The notes under the pieces: generated by a model
What the model was told of the DNA's origin: nothing
What the model saw: the letters and a program-made list of their open reading frames with translations, nothing else
Database searches by the model: none
Shown: piece after piece, positions 1 through 9,783 of the stretch
Layout of the letters: the number at the start of each line of letters is the position of its first letter
Numbering within the stretch: the first letter of the stretch is position 1
DNA from: Dyella sp. BiH032
GTDB lineage: Bacteria > Pseudomonadota > Gammaproteobacteria > Xanthomonadales > Rhodanobacteraceae
Direction of reading: 5' to 3'
NCBI RefSeq assembly: GCF_031954525.1
Contig: NZ_CP134867.1
Coordinates: 2,914,001 to 2,978,000 of the forward strand
DNA: 64,000 nucleotides
Made by a program: the position numbers and the translations under genes

Positions 1-1427
1 AACGCCTTCACCAGCGTATTCGGATCGCCCAGCGGCGTGCCGGCACGGCTGCGCCAATCCACCGCGGCGCCGTACAGGCTGCGCACGTACTGCGCGTACT
101 GCGTGCCGGTGAAGCCGGTCTGGTAGTTGCCCCATAGCGCCTGGCTCTTGTCCCAGTCCAGGCGGACGTACAACTTGCCCTGCGTGTCGATGTCTCGGTA
201 CGTGGTCGAGTCGTCGCCATAGACCGGGTAGTACATGTTCGGGTCGAGCCGGCGGAACACGTCCTTCGGGTCAGCCTTGAAGAAGCCGTTGAACAGGCTT
301 CCGGTAGTGCGCTCCGTCGTGTCGGCCTGCGCAGTCAGCAGATAGCGCCCTTCCAGCTTGCCCTTCAGGTAGAAGGCCAGCCGGCCTTCGTCGAGGAAAC
401 CTTCGCGATAGCGCGAATCCACCGTGAGCGCCGAGGCGCCGTTGCCGCTCACCGAACTCTTGGAAGCCGTGAGATCGGCGATGGCGATCGCGAACAGGTA
501 GTTGTCGCGCACGGTGACCGCCAGCGGGTAATGGCTGTCCGTACCGGACGTGCCACGCAAGCCCACGTCGAGGGTGTGCGTGCCCGTGGGCAGCAGGTAC
601 TCGGCGACGAACTTGCCCTGCTGGTCCACCGGCACGTTCTGGCCGGCGATGGTGATGGCGTCCTGCGCGGGCATGTTCTGCCCGTACACACGCACGCGCG
701 AACCGCGGATGGTGATGTTCTGCCGCCGCAGCGCGTTGCCGCCGAACGTGCTGTCGAGCAGCTCGCGGTCTTCCAGCTGACCGGCCGACAGCGCGCGCAG
801 CTCGCCCGTGGCGGCCTGGCGGCGCTGTTCCAGCGAGCGCTGCCGATCTTCCGGTCGCACCAGTTGCAAGGTGCGCGCGTAGGTTTCGTCGACACTGCCG
901 TCCTCGCCCCAGGCGCGCAGCACGTAGCTGAGCTGCTGGCCAGGCTGCAGCGAGGTCCCCGCCGGCAGCTTGCCGTCCCACGTCGCCTGCACCACGGCTC
1001 CGGGCGCGACGTCGAGGGTGGCCAGCGGCGCGGTCAGGTTGGTGTCATCGCCGCGATAGATGCTGATCTGCATCTTGCGGATGAACGCGTCGTAGTTGCT
1101 GTAGATCTGGAAATGCACGGGCTCGGTGACCTGCCCGCGCTCGAACGCCGCAACCGCGCTGCCCTGCACGTTGAGCAGGGGCGAAGTCAGCGTCGGGTCT
1201 TCTGTGGCCCAGATCAGGCCGCCGTTGGGCAGGTCGATGCTGTAGCGCCCGCGCGGCGCCGCGACTGCGGGCTGCACGGTGGTAGCGACGGAGCCGGTGT
1301 TCGCCGACTGCGCCTGGGCGGGCATGCAGGCGCCCGCGATGAGCACGCCGAGAATGGCGGCGTCCAACGTCCTGATGCGCATGGTCCGGACTTCCTTGAT
1401 CGGAGAGAAGGGGCGGCGGGCGTTCAT
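1..1427 (-). CDS. Secreted outer-membrane/surface protein, 3' end outside window
   Basis: The first 475 codons of a secreted protein; the rest lies beyond base 1. The start at 1427 forms an ATGA overlap with the stop of the upstream giant repeat gene and has GGAGG just before it, so the two are translationally coupled; a second in-frame ATG at 1382, also with a purine-rich leader, is possible. The N-terminus has a signal peptide ending in AQA near residue 40. A beta-rich region with Ig-like stretches follows, and from about residue 300 the alternating pattern (for example DEGRLAFYLKGKLEGRYLL) looks like the start of an outer-membrane barrel. I infer that it anchors or displays the neighbouring repeat protein. 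Similar pairs are often annotated as OmpA-family or DUF11-associated proteins, but the diagnostic C-terminus is not visible. Confidence 0.7.
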   Translation of the reverse strand, partial: MNARRPFSPIKEVRTMRIRTLDAAILGVLIAGACMPAQAQSANTGSVATTVQPAVAAPRGRYSIDLPNGGLIWATEDPTLTSPLLNVQGSAVAAFERGQVTEPVHFQIYSNYDAFIRKMQISIYRGDDTNLTAPLATLDVAPGAVVQATWDGKLPAGTSLQPGQQLSYVLRAWGEDGSVDETYARTLQLVRPEDRQRSLEQRRQAATGELRALSAGQLEDRELLDSTFGGNALRRQNITIRGSRVRVYGQNMPAQDAITIAGQNVPVDQQGKFVAEYLLPTGTHTLDVGLRGTSGTDSHYPLAVTVRDNYLFAIAIADLTASKSSVSGNGASALTVDSRYREGFLDEGRLAFYLKGKLEGRYLLTAQADTTERTTGSLFNGFFKADPKDVFRRLDPNMYYPVYGDDSTTYRDIDTQGKLYVRLDWDKSQALWGNYQTGFTGTQYAQYVRSLYGAAVDWRSRAGTPLGDPNTLVKA

Positions 1428-4400
1428 GGCTGCCCCTCCGCGTGGCCGTCGCCGCGAGTGGCGGCGTTCTCCGGTGGTCGCTCGGATGGCGTGGACGGCG
1501 CGTTCTGCGCTGCCGGCAGCCTTACGCCGAAGTCGAAGCGCGCAGGGATGCCCTGGGTGATGCGTTTGACCTGCGGGTTGGCCGTGGTGAATTCGCTCTC
1601 CGGCGGCAAAGTCGCGGGGTCGACCTTCATGATGAAGTTGCGTCCGCGTGCCATGTTCGGCACGTCGATGCCTTCCAGGTGGAAGCGGCCGTAGGCATCG
1701 GTCTCGATCAGGTTGCCTTCCACCGTGCCGATGCGGACGCCCGGAATGCCGCGCTCGTCGATGCCGCGGTTGGTGACGACGTAGTCCACGCGCAGCGTGC
1801 CGTCGGTTTCCGGCGTCACGCGGCGTTCCACGCCCAGCTGTTCCGCGGAGTGGCCGGAGGCCGCGTCGCCACCCAGCACCGTGTCGCTCTGTCCGCCGGC
1901 GCGCAGGCGCACGGTCGTGCCTTCCGCGCTGGTCAACACGAAGTCGCCGGTGAAGTCCGCGCTGCGCAGGCGCTGCGAGATCACGATGCGGCGCAGGTTC
2001 TCCGGCTGCGCGACGCTGTCGCGGCCGCGCAGCGAGCCCAGGGCGATGCCGTGCAGCATCGGCGCGCTCGCGTCCGCTTCGGGTTGCGGGCCCTGCCCGC
2101 GATCCACTGTGGTCGAACCGGGGACGTAGGCGCTGGGCGCGAAACCGCCCTGCACGTGCAGCCCGTCGGCGGTGGCGCTGGCCTGCCAGCCGTCGCCGTT
2201 GCGGTCGTCGAACACGGTGCCGAACACGCGGCTGTCTTCGAACAGCGGATCGGCGTCGCGCTGCACCTTGGCCTCGGCGACGTTGCTGGTGCGCACGCCA
2301 TTGAGCAGCATCTGCGCGGTATTGACGTACTCGCCGCGAGCGGAGGCGCCCGGCCCCACGCGCATCAAGTACACCACCGTGACGCTCTTGCCGGCGCCCA
2401 CGTCGATGCCTTCGATGCGGATCGGGCTGTTGCCGGCCAGGCGGCCGCCGGAGGTGCCGACGTTCACCGAATCGGCCACCAAGGTGAAGCCCACGGGCGG
2501 CGTGTCGGCCAGCACCGACTGGTGCACGTCCGCCTTGCCCGTGTTCTGGATGGTCACCGTGTAACGCACCACGTCGCCGACCTTCACCGTCGACGGCGTG
2601 GCCTGCTTGGAGACGTGCAGCAAGGCGTCGGCGCTGACGGTGACGATGATGCTGGCCGTGCTGCAGTTGCTGCGCATCAGCGTGTCGCAGATGCGATAGG
2701 TCAGCGTGTAGTTCCCGCTGGCCGCGCCCGCCGGCACGATGATGCTGCCATCGGTGCCGATGGACACGCCGCCCAGGCCGCCGTTGTCGACGACGCTGAT
2801 GGTGACCCGGCTCGGATCCTTGATGACCGTGCCACCCTGAGTGTCGTTGCCCAGCACCGAGCCGGGCGAGCCGCCGGTAGCACCGTTGACGGGCGTCGAG
2901 TGGTAGTCGTCGTTGACTGCCTGCAGCGGCAGCGACACCACCGCGATGGTGACGGTCGCCGACTTGCAGTTGGCGGGGTTGAGCTTCTCGCAGATCTGGT
3001 AGCCGATGGTGTATGTGCCGGCCGGCGTGCCCGGCGCGACCGACACCTGGCCGGTGGCCGGATCGAGCTTGACGTTCGAGTTGCTGGCCGGCGTGGTCAC
3101 CGTCAGCGTGACAGTCGAAGGCGTGGCCTTCGCGCCGTCGAGCGTGTCGTTGTCCAGCACGTTGCCGGCGTTGGGCTGGCCGGCGCCACCATCGATGCCG
3201 GCGTAGCTGTCGTCCGTGGCGGCGATCTTGCCGGCGACCACGGTGACGCTGGTCGTGGCGGTGGCGCAGTTGCTCGGATTGAGCTTCTCGCAGATCTGGT
3301 ACGTGACGGTGTACGTGCCGGCGGGCGTACCCGGAGCCACCGAGACATTGCCGGTGGCCGGATCGAGCTTGACGTTCGGGTTGCTGGCCGGCGTCGTCAC
3401 CGTCACGGTGACCGTCGAGGGCGTGACCTTCTTGCCGTCGAGCGTGTCGTTGTCCAGCGCGTTGCCCACGGACGGATTGCCCGCGGCGCCGTCGACGCCG
3501 GTGTAGTTGTCATTCGTAGCGACGATCTTGCCCGCGGCGACCGTGACGCTGACCGTGGCGGTGGCGCAATTGCTCGGGTTGAGCTTCTCGCAGATCTGGT
3601 AGCCGATGGTATAGGTGCCAGCCGGCGTACCCGGCGCGACCGACATCTGGCCGGTGGCCGGATCGAGCTTGACGTTCGGATTGCTGGCCGGCGTCGTCAC
3701 CGTCAGGTTGATCGTCGAGGGCGTGGCTTTCGCGCCGTCGAGCGTGTCGTTGTCCAGCACATTGCCCGCGTTCGGCTGACCCGCGCCGCCGTCGATGCCG
3801 GTGTAGGCGTCGTTGGTGGCGGCGATCTTGCCGGCGGCGACGATCACCTGGATCGTCGCATCGGCGCAATTGGCCGGATTGACCTTGTCGCAGATGCGAT
3901 AGCCGATGGTGTACGTGCCGGCGGGCGTGCCCGATGCCACGGAGACATTGCCGGTGGCCGGGTCGAGCTTGACGTTCGGGTTGCTGGCCGGCGTCGTCAC
4001 CGTCAGGTTGACGGTGGCGGGCGTGGCCTTCGCGCCGTTGAGCGTGTCGTTGTCCAGCGCATTGCCGACGGACGGATTGCCCGCGCCGGAAATGCCCGCG
4101 TAGCTGTCGCTGCCGGCGGTGATCGGACCGGCCACGACGGTCGCCGTCGCGGTCGCCGTGGCGCAGTTGGTCGGGTTGAGCTTCTCGCAAATCTGGTAGC
4201 CGATGGTGTACGTACCGGCCGGCGTACCCGGCGCTACCGAGAGCTCGCCCGTGGCCGGATCGAGCTTGACGTTCGGGTTGCTGGCCGGCGCCGTCACGCC
4301 GAGCGTAACGGCCGACGTCGTGGCGGGTGCGCCGTTGAGCGTGTCGTTGTCCAGCACGTTGCCGACGTGCGCGTTGCCCAGGCCGCTGTTGATGCCGGTA

Positions 4401-7042
4401 TAGCCGTCGTTGGACGCGGCGATCTTGCCGGCCGTGACGGTCACGCTCACCGTGGTGGTCGCGCAGTTGGCGGGGTTGAGCTTTTCGCAAATCTGGTAGC
4501 CGATGGTGTACGTGCCGGCCGGCGTGCCCGGCGCGACCGATACCTGGCCGGTGGCCGGGTCGAGCTTCACGTTGGGATCGCTGGCTGGCGTCGTCACGGT
4601 GAGGTTGACCGTGGACGGCGTGGCCTTCACGCCGTTGAGCGTGTCGTTGTCCAGCACATTGCCCGCGTTCGGCTGGCCGATGCCACCGTCGATGCCCGTG
4701 TAGCTGTCGGGCGTCGCAGCGATGGCGGCCGCGCCCACCGTCACGTCGGCTTCGGCCGTCGAGCAGTTGGACGCATGCGCGGCGTCGCAGATCGTGTACG
4801 GAACTTTGTAGGTACCGGCCGGCGTGCCGGGCTTCACGGTGATGGTGCCGTCCGCGTTGAGCGTGAAGCCGCCGCTGGCCGGCGGATTGGCGACGCTGCC
4901 CCAGGCCAGCGTGACCTGGCCCTTGCCGGTGCCGATCGCCGGTCCGGTCGTTGTGCCGAGCTGGTCGTTGCCGACCACGTTGCCGGTGCTGCCGCCGGCC
5001 GCGCCGTTGGCCACGGTGTACGTGTCGTTCTTCGCGGTGATGGCGACGTCGCCGATCGGCGTGTCCGTGGTGCCGGTCGACGTGGTCGGCGAGCCGCCGC
5101 CCGCCGGCGTGCCGCTGACAGTGGCGACGTTATGCAGCGCGACGCCGGCATCGACGTCCGCCTGGGTGACGGTGTAGGTGAAGCTGCCGCAATTGGCGAT
5201 CTTGCCCGGATCGATGGAGGTCGGCGCGCAGGTCAGCGCCGTGCTTCCGGCCATCGGATCGGACACGGTCAGGCCGTTCAGCGTGAGGTTGCCGCTGTTG
5301 GTGGCGGTGATGGCGTAGTTGATGGTCTCGCCCACGTCCGCCTTGCCGTTGCCGTTGGCGTCGTTGAGCGTGGCGGTCTTGGTCACCTGCAATGCCGGCG
5401 TGCCCTGCACGGTGGTCTGCGCGGTGGAGGTGTTGTCCGCGGTATTGGCCGTGGGCTCGCCGACGGTGGTGTCGGTGGTGGCGAGCTTCACCGTCGCGGT
5501 ATTGGTGATGGTGCCGGTGATGCTGGTCGGTGCGGTCGCGTTGATGGTGACCGTGACGCTGCCGCTGGCCGGCAGGCTCTGGATGGCGCCGGTGATGGTG
5601 TAACCGGCCGCGTCGCTGCCGGTGACGCTGACACCGAGCGCGCCGCACACGGCGCCGCCGGTCGCGCCGCCGCAGGTGACGCCGGCCGCCGTGACGCCGG
5701 TGACGCCCACCGGCAGCGTGTCGGTGAACGTGGCGCCGGTGGCCGTATGCGTGCCGTGGTTGCTGATGGCGAGCGTATAGCTCAGCGGCTGGCCGGCCTG
5801 CACCGTGGCGGGGCCGGTCTTCACCAGCTTAAGGTCGGCGATGCGCGGGATATTGGTGAGCGTGCAGTCCACGCGGTCGCCGAGCTGCTGCAGGTCGACC
5901 GTCGGCGGATTGGCCGGATCGAACGTGCCGCTGGGCAGCGCGGTGGCCGAACCGGGGTTGGCGTTGGTACACGCGATGGTGCGGTCGTACTGCTGCAACG
6001 TGGATTTGCTGCCGGCCGCCATCTCCTCCTTGAGGGTGATGACGTTGCCCGGCATGGTCGCCTGGCCGCTGATGTACGCGTAGTTGCCGCTGGCCGAGCC
6101 GGTGGTGGAGGTGTTGATGATCTCCTGGCCCTTCACGTTGATGACGCGGTACGTGAACTGGTCGCTGCTGTCGAGGCGGCCGCTGGGCAGCGCCTTGCGC
6201 AGACGCACGCCGCCCCAGCGCACGCCGAAGGCGAAGCCCTGCAGGCTGCTGCTGTTGGTGTGCACCTGCCCCATCACCGTGAAGGGGCTGCCGGTGCGCG
6301 TGGTCGAGAACACCGCCGCGTTGGCGGTGCCGCTTTTGCCGACCAGGCGGAGGCAGTCGACCATGCCGCTGCATGCGGAGGCCGGCGTCGAGGGAATGCT
6401 GCCGGAGCCCGGCGCACCGTAGGCCAGGTTGTTGCTGGCCGAGGCGCCCAGCCATTCCACCAGGTTGAACGGGCTGCCGCCGGAGACCACGCCGAAGTCG
6501 AGGTACTCGTTGGAGTTGGTGCTCTCGCCGTCGGCCAGCACCATCTCGAAGGCATTGGTGCTTTCCACGCCGCTCGGACCGAACAGGTGGATGTCGCGCA
6601 ACGTCACCGTGGTGTTGTTGGCGACCGAGCCGGTGTTGGTGTACAGCGCCGCGGTGTTCGGCTTGTAGATCGTGTAGTAGCCCGTGCTGCCGCTGAACTG
6701 CGATCCAGACCAGCTCGGCGCCTGCACGCCCTTGAGGCCGGCGCTGGTGCCCACGTTGCTCACGTCGACGGTGAACGTCATGGTCGAGCCGTCGGGCAGC
6801 GAGAAGTTGAGCGGCGTAGAGCCGTTGGCGTTCAGCGTGACGCCGTCCAGCTGCAGCCAGCAGATCTCATCGACGTGCGCTCCCAGCGAATTGGGATCGG
6901 CCATGCGGCATTCGTTGGCCTGCGCCACGGCGGGCAAGGCCAGGCCGAGCACGCACAGGGCGAGCAAGGCCAAGAGCCTCCCGAGGAACGACGCGCCACG
7001 GCGTCTCCCGGTGTTGCGATCACCATCCAGCAAAGCGGCCAT
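1424..7042 (-). CDS. Giant CshA/DUF11-type surface adhesin with tandem cadherin-like repeats
   Basis: An 1872-residue secreted protein. A basic, hydrophobic signal peptide ends near residue 43 (VAQA|NEC). Residues about 44-370 resemble the non-repetitive domain of CshA-type fibrillar adhesins. Two DUF11-like domains follow (about 400-540 and 545-665; the second has a NGNGKADVGE motif). Next comes a block of eight about 100-residue Ig/cadherin-like modules, each with a VLDNDT or similar motif and a TYTIGYQICEKLNP-type end; the middle six are almost identical. Another DUF11 domain (about 1480-1600) and a carboxypeptidase-regulatory-like region (GVRIGTVEGNLIETDAYGRFHLEG) complete the protein. 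It lacks an LPXTG motif and has no visible barrel, so export probably depends on its coupled partner. AGGGA precedes the ATG at short spacing. An adhesion or biofilm role is inferred from domains only. Confidence 0.85.
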   Translation of the reverse strand: MAALLDGDRNTGRRRGASFLGRLLALLALCVLGLALPAVAQANECRMADPNSLGAHVDEICWLQLDGVTLNANGSTPLNFSLPDGSTMTFTVDVSNVGTSAGLKGVQAPSWSGSQFSGSTGYYTIYKPNTAALYTNTGSVANNTTVTLRDIHLFGPSGVESTNAFEMVLADGESTNSNEYLDFGVVSGGSPFNLVEWLGASASNNLAYGAPGSGSIPSTPASACSGMVDCLRLVGKSGTANAAVFSTTRTGSPFTVMGQVHTNSSSLQGFAFGVRWGGVRLRKALPSGRLDSSDQFTYRVINVKGQEIINTSTTGSASGNYAYISGQATMPGNVITLKEEMAAGSKSTLQQYDRTIACTNANPGSATALPSGTFDPANPPTVDLQQLGDRVDCTLTNIPRIADLKLVKTGPATVQAGQPLSYTLAISNHGTHTATGATFTDTLPVGVTGVTAAGVTCGGATGGAVCGALGVSVTGSDAAGYTITGAIQSLPASGSVTVTINATAPTSITGTITNTATVKLATTDTTVGEPTANTADNTSTAQTTVQGTPALQVTKTATLNDANGNGKADVGETINYAITATNSGNLTLNGLTVSDPMAGSTALTCAPTSIDPGKIANCGSFTYTVTQADVDAGVALHNVATVSGTPAGGGSPTTSTGTTDTPIGDVAITAKNDTYTVANGAAGGSTGNVVGNDQLGTTTGPAIGTGKGQVTLAWGSVANPPASGGFTLNADGTITVKPGTPAGTYKVPYTICDAAHASNCSTAEADVTVGAAAIAATPDSYTGIDGGIGQPNAGNVLDNDTLNGVKATPSTVNLTVTTPASDPNVKLDPATGQVSVAPGTPAGTYTIGYQICEKLNPANCATTTVSVTVTAGKIAASNDGYTGINSGLGNAHVGNVLDNDTLNGAPATTSAVTLGVTAPASNPNVKLDPATGELSVAPGTPAGTYTIGYQICEKLNPTNCATATATATVVAGPITAGSDSYAGISGAGNPSVGNALDNDTLNGAKATPATVNLTVTTPASNPNVKLDPATGNVSVASGTPAGTYTIGYRICDKVNPANCADATIQVIVAAGKIAATNDAYTGIDGGAGQPNAGNVLDNDTLDGAKATPSTINLTVTTPASNPNVKLDPATGQMSVAPGTPAGTYTIGYQICEKLNPSNCATATVSVTVAAGKIVATNDNYTGVDGAAGNPSVGNALDNDTLDGKKVTPSTVTVTVTTPASNPNVKLDPATGNVSVAPGTPAGTYTVTYQICEKLNPSNCATATTSVTVVAGKIAATDDSYAGIDGGAGQPNAGNVLDNDTLDGAKATPSTVTLTVTTPASNSNVKLDPATGQVSVAPGTPAGTYTIGYQICEKLNPANCKSATVTIAVVSLPLQAVNDDYHSTPVNGATGGSPGSVLGNDTQGGTVIKDPSRVTISVVDNGGLGGVSIGTDGSIIVPAGAASGNYTLTYRICDTLMRSNCSTASIIVTVSADALLHVSKQATPSTVKVGDVVRYTVTIQNTGKADVHQSVLADTPPVGFTLVADSVNVGTSGGRLAGNSPIRIEGIDVGAGKSVTVVYLMRVGPGASARGEYVNTAQMLLNGVRTSNVAEAKVQRDADPLFEDSRVFGTVFDDRNGDGWQASATADGLHVQGGFAPSAYVPGSTTVDRGQGPQPEADASAPMLHGIALGSLRGRDSVAQPENLRRIVISQRLRSADFTGDFVLTSAEGTTVRLRAGGQSDTVLGGDAASGHSAEQLGVERRVTPETDGTLRVDYVVTNRGIDERGIPGVRIGTVEGNLIETDAYGRFHLEGIDVPNMARGRNFIMKVDPATLPPESEFTTANPQVKRITQGIPARFDFGVRLPAAQNAPSTPSERPPENAATRGDGHAEGQP
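2926..4726 (-). repeat. Six tandem 300-bp repeats inside the adhesin gene
   Basis: Six consecutive units encode nearly the same 100-residue module (start KIAATND, core VLDNDTLDGAKATPSTV, end GTYTIGYQICEKLNP). The spacing is 300 bp except for one 297-bp unit that is one residue shorter, in the third module. A diverged module flanks the array on each side. Identity is high enough for slippage or recombination to change copy number in frame. Confidence 0.9.
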
Positions 7043-7772
7043 ATCCCTGCACTCTCATGCTCGTGGCGCCGGGCACGTACGCGTGTCCGGCGGGACTCCC
7101 GCACGGGAGCCCGGTTCGATGGCGATGTGTGATCGCCCGGAAAGTGGCGCAGCCGTCCCCGCCTCCCGTTTTCGCGGGAGGTGCATGCAAGCGGCAAAAA
7201 AACCCTCGCCGCCGCTGCCTAACGGCAGGACGGATGCAGCCACACGTCGGCTAGAGATGGGTGAGGATGTGTCGGCGACAGTCCCTGCGCTGCCGTCACG
7301 ACCTCAGACTGAAAGCCTTGCTGACGACACCGTTTAACCCCCTTTGGCACGAGCCCCGGTGCATCACGGAAGCCCGGCCAATGTCGGCATATCCCATTTA
7401 TGCCGAATCGGTGTCGTCAGCGGCACGGATGGTAAGCACCACCTAAGCGAAGGTGTGAGCTGGCGCCATGGGAACTTGCGTATCGCCAGGCGCGACGCAC
7501 CGCCGCCACGCCAAAACTTTGGCGCGACCGGCCGCACAGGAAGGAGATCGGAAAACGCCTTTGCGGCTGGCTGAAACCGCACCGGGGAAAACGCTGCGCG
7601 GATTTTGCCGGGGCGGATGCGCGAGGCTCATGGAGAGGCATTCCCGCGTGCGCATGCTGGCCCGAAATGACCAAGGCCGAGGCGTACTGCATCGCATCGC
7701 CGGAAGAGATGCAATCGCAGCGGTCGGAAACTGTGAACCAGTCGCGGCGATCGCGCGACGCGGCGATGCGCC
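7043..7772. other. 730-bp spacer upstream of the adhesin operon
   Basis: No convincing gene lies here. It holds a GC hairpin with a perfect 7-bp stem at 7162-7181, about 120 bp upstream of the adhesin start, and the long inverted-repeat structure at 7320-7421. A promoter for the minus-strand adhesin operon should lie here, but I see no clear -35/-10 pair. Confidence 0.6.
7320..7421. repeat. 13-bp perfect inverted repeat enclosing a hairpin; possible structured RNA or small mobile element
   Basis: GCTGACGACACCG (7320-7332) is the exact reverse complement of 7409-7421. Inside are a second hairpin (TCGGCAT at 7384-7390 pairing with ATGCCGA at 7400-7406) and a weaker helix (TTGGC with GCCAA). 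Together they can form a three-way junction in either strand. I found no match to the riboswitch consensus sequences I could recall. A MITE-like element is the other reading. Confidence 0.5.
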
Positions 7773-8549
7773 CTACTCGTTCGTGGCCAGCGCGTCGCCG
7801 CGGGATGCCTTGCGGAATTGGCTGGGCGTCACGCCCATGCGCTCGCGGAAGGCGGTGATGAAATTGCAGGCACTGCGGAAGCCCACGCTCTCGGCGATGT
7901 CCTGCAGGCCCAGCGAAGTCTCCATCAGCAGCTCGCGCCCCTTGCGCAGGCGCTCTTCGCGGATCCACGCGAACACGGTCGTGCCCATGTGCTGCCGGAA
8001 GATCGCCGAGAGGCGCTTGTCGTGCGTGCCGACCTTGCGTGCGATGTCCTCCAGCGAGGGCAGCGCACCGAGCTGCTCGCGGATCAGCCGCACCGCGGCG
8101 CGCAGGGTGATCTCGTCGTGCGAGAGGAAAGCATCCGCTTCGATCGCGGCCGGCCCGCGCGTGCGCGAGCCGAGGCGCATGTGGATGCGCACGCGCGCCA
8201 GCACCTCGTCCGGATGGCAGGGCTTGAGCACGTAGTCGACGCCGCCGTGGGTGAGCCCTTCGAGACGTTCCTCGATGGCGCCGGCGGAACTGAGGAAGAT
8301 CACCGGGATGTGCTGCGTGCGCGGGGCTTCCTTGAGCAACCGGCAGGTGGCGAAGCCGTCCAGCACCGGCATGCGCACGTCCAGCAGGATCAGGTCCGGC
8401 TGCAGGGCTATGGCGCGCTGGAAGCCTTGGCGCCCGTCGGTGGCCAGCGTGACGCGGTAGCCTTCGCCGCGCAGCAGGCTTTGCAGGGCGCGCAGCTCCT
8501 GCGGCGAATCCTCGATCACCAGGATGTGCGGAGATTCCTGCGCTGGCAT
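7773..8549 (-). CDS. Response regulator with AraC-type output domain
   Basis: A 258-residue two-component regulator. The receiver occupies about residues 8-125, with the acidic pocket (E13, D14), phosphoacceptor D57 in LILLDVRMP, and K109 in YVLKP. The C-terminal AraC/XylS double helix-turn-helix spans about 150-255, with the typical GLQDIAESVGF and F-R-x-x-x-G-V-T-P-S-Q-F-R signatures. I chose the ATG at 8549 because AGGGGA precedes it; an upstream ATG at 8597 would add 16 unlikely residues. It is divergent from the LysR gene and near the propeller hybrid kinase at 9784-13332. Such kinases often signal to AraC-type outputs, so this is its plausible partner (inference). Confidence 0.9.
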   Translation of the reverse strand: MPAQESPHILVIEDSPQELRALQSLLRGEGYRVTLATDGRQGFQRAIALQPDLILLDVRMPVLDGFATCRLLKEAPRTQHIPVIFLSSAGAIEERLEGLTHGGVDYVLKPCHPDEVLARVRIHMRLGSRTRGPAAIEADAFLSHDEITLRAAVRLIREQLGALPSLEDIARKVGTHDKRLSAIFRQHMGTTVFAWIREERLRKGRELLMETSLGLQDIAESVGFRSACNFITAFRERMGVTPSQFRKASRGDALATNE

Positions 8550-8742
8550 CGTTTTCCCCTGTGGCAGACATGGTCGCTGCCAACCGCCCGTTGCCATGCC
8601 GGCGCACGGGCCGGGGGAGTATATCGCCGCGGCGGCGACAGCGTCCCCCCAGGCAAAACCGCCGTCCGCCCGGCCAAAGAACGGGCCGTTGCGCGCTCCC
8701 TATGCTCCCCGCCGTCGCCACCCCGGCGTTGGCATCTCCATC

Positions 8743-9663
8743 ATGGTCCTGACCGATTATCTCGACGACCTCTACCTGCTCACCCGCGTCATCGAAGCGG
8801 GTGGATTCGCCGCCGCTGCCCGGCAGACCGGCATGACCCGGTCGCTGCTCAGCCGGCGCATCGTCGGCCTGGAGCACCGGCTGGGCGCGCAGCTGCTTTT
8901 GCGCAACGCGCGCCACTTCGCGGTGACGCCGCTCGGCCAGGAGGTCTATCGCCACGCACTGATGATGTGCGAGTCCGCGGAAGGAGCCATCCAGGCCGTG
9001 CAGGACGCCCTCGCCAGCCCCGGCGGCAAGGTACGCATCGATGTGCCGGACATGGCCGGCGACCTGCTGTCGCAGGCCGTGGTCGCCGTGTCGGCCCAGC
9101 ATGAGCGCCTGCACCTGGCCCTGAGCATGAATGGCGGCATCGAGGCGCTGCTCGCGCAACGCGTCGACCTGGCACTGTGCATGGACGAGAAAGTGCCCGA
9201 CCGCGGCGACATCGTGGCGCACAAGCTCTGCCACGTGCGCATGGTGACGGTAGGCAGCCCCCGGCTGTTCCGGCGCCTGGGCTCACCCGACCATCCGGAC
9301 CAGCTCGACGACCGCCACTGCCTCGGCTACGCCGCGCCGGGCGGAACGCGCCCTTGGACGCTGCGCGGCGCCCGCTCGCGCAAGCCCGCCAGTTCACTGA
9401 CCACCGGCCACCTATCGACCTTGCTGGTGGCGGCGCGCGAAGGCGCTGGCGTCGCGCAACTTCCGCTCTACGCCTGCGCGGACGACCTGAAGTCCAATCG
9501 CTTGCAGCGCGTGTTCGAAGCCTTCGACCCGGAACCCACGCCGGTACACCTGCTCAGCCTTTCCGGCATGGCGCTGACGGCGACCACGCGCGACGTGGTG
9601 CATGGGCTGCGGAAGCAGTTGGCGTCGGTGAAGCTGCCCGGGGTAGTGACGAACGAGCACTGA
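8743..9663 (+). CDS. LysR-family transcriptional regulator
   Basis: A 306-residue LysR regulator. The N-terminal winged helix-turn-helix is at residues about 5-65 (AGGFAAAARQTGMTRSLLSRRI, then the wing ending LLLRNARHFAVTPLGQ). The effector-binding domain fills the rest and has the family's usual length and end. The start at 8743 places the helix-turn-helix at the correct distance; the ribosome binding site is weak. It is transcribed divergently from the response-regulator gene, with about 190 bp between them. The regulated target is not evident; LysR proteins commonly control a divergent neighbour. Confidence 0.88.
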   Translation: MVLTDYLDDLYLLTRVIEAGGFAAAARQTGMTRSLLSRRIVGLEHRLGAQLLLRNARHFAVTPLGQEVYRHALMMCESAEGAIQAVQDALASPGGKVRIDVPDMAGDLLSQAVVAVSAQHERLHLALSMNGGIEALLAQRVDLALCMDEKVPDRGDIVAHKLCHVRMVTVGSPRLFRRLGSPDHPDQLDDRHCLGYAAPGGTRPWTLRGARSRKPASSLTTGHLSTLLVAAREGAGVAQLPLYACADDLKSNRLQRVFEAFDPEPTPVHLLSLSGMALTATTRDVVHGLRKQLASVKLPGVVTNEH

Positions 9664-9783
9664 TCGAAATTGCCCCCTCTTCCTTCGAGCGCCCCGGAGA
9701 TAATCCCCGTGGGAGAGAGAGCTGGGGTGACGGGCCGGTCGGAGCGAGGTTGAAGCTGGCGGCAAGGTCAAAGACAAACAGGC

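Noticed and set aside
2640..5040. Regular repeats considered as a CRISPR array
   Set aside because: The period is 300 bp, repeats are coding and near-identical along their whole length, and there are no short repeats with unique spacers or cas genes.
1442..7132. Uninterrupted 1896-codon frame on the plus strand
   Set aside because: It is antisense to the adhesin gene; the translation is Arg/Ala/Gly/Val-rich without motifs, an effect of very high GC content and of the repeats. The minus frame has signal peptide, domains and a coupled neighbour.
7043..7460. Cyclic-di-GMP riboswitch upstream of the adhesin
   Set aside because: Searched both strands for the GEMM core and tetraloop-receptor sequences; not found. 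Only a generic inverted-repeat structure is supported.
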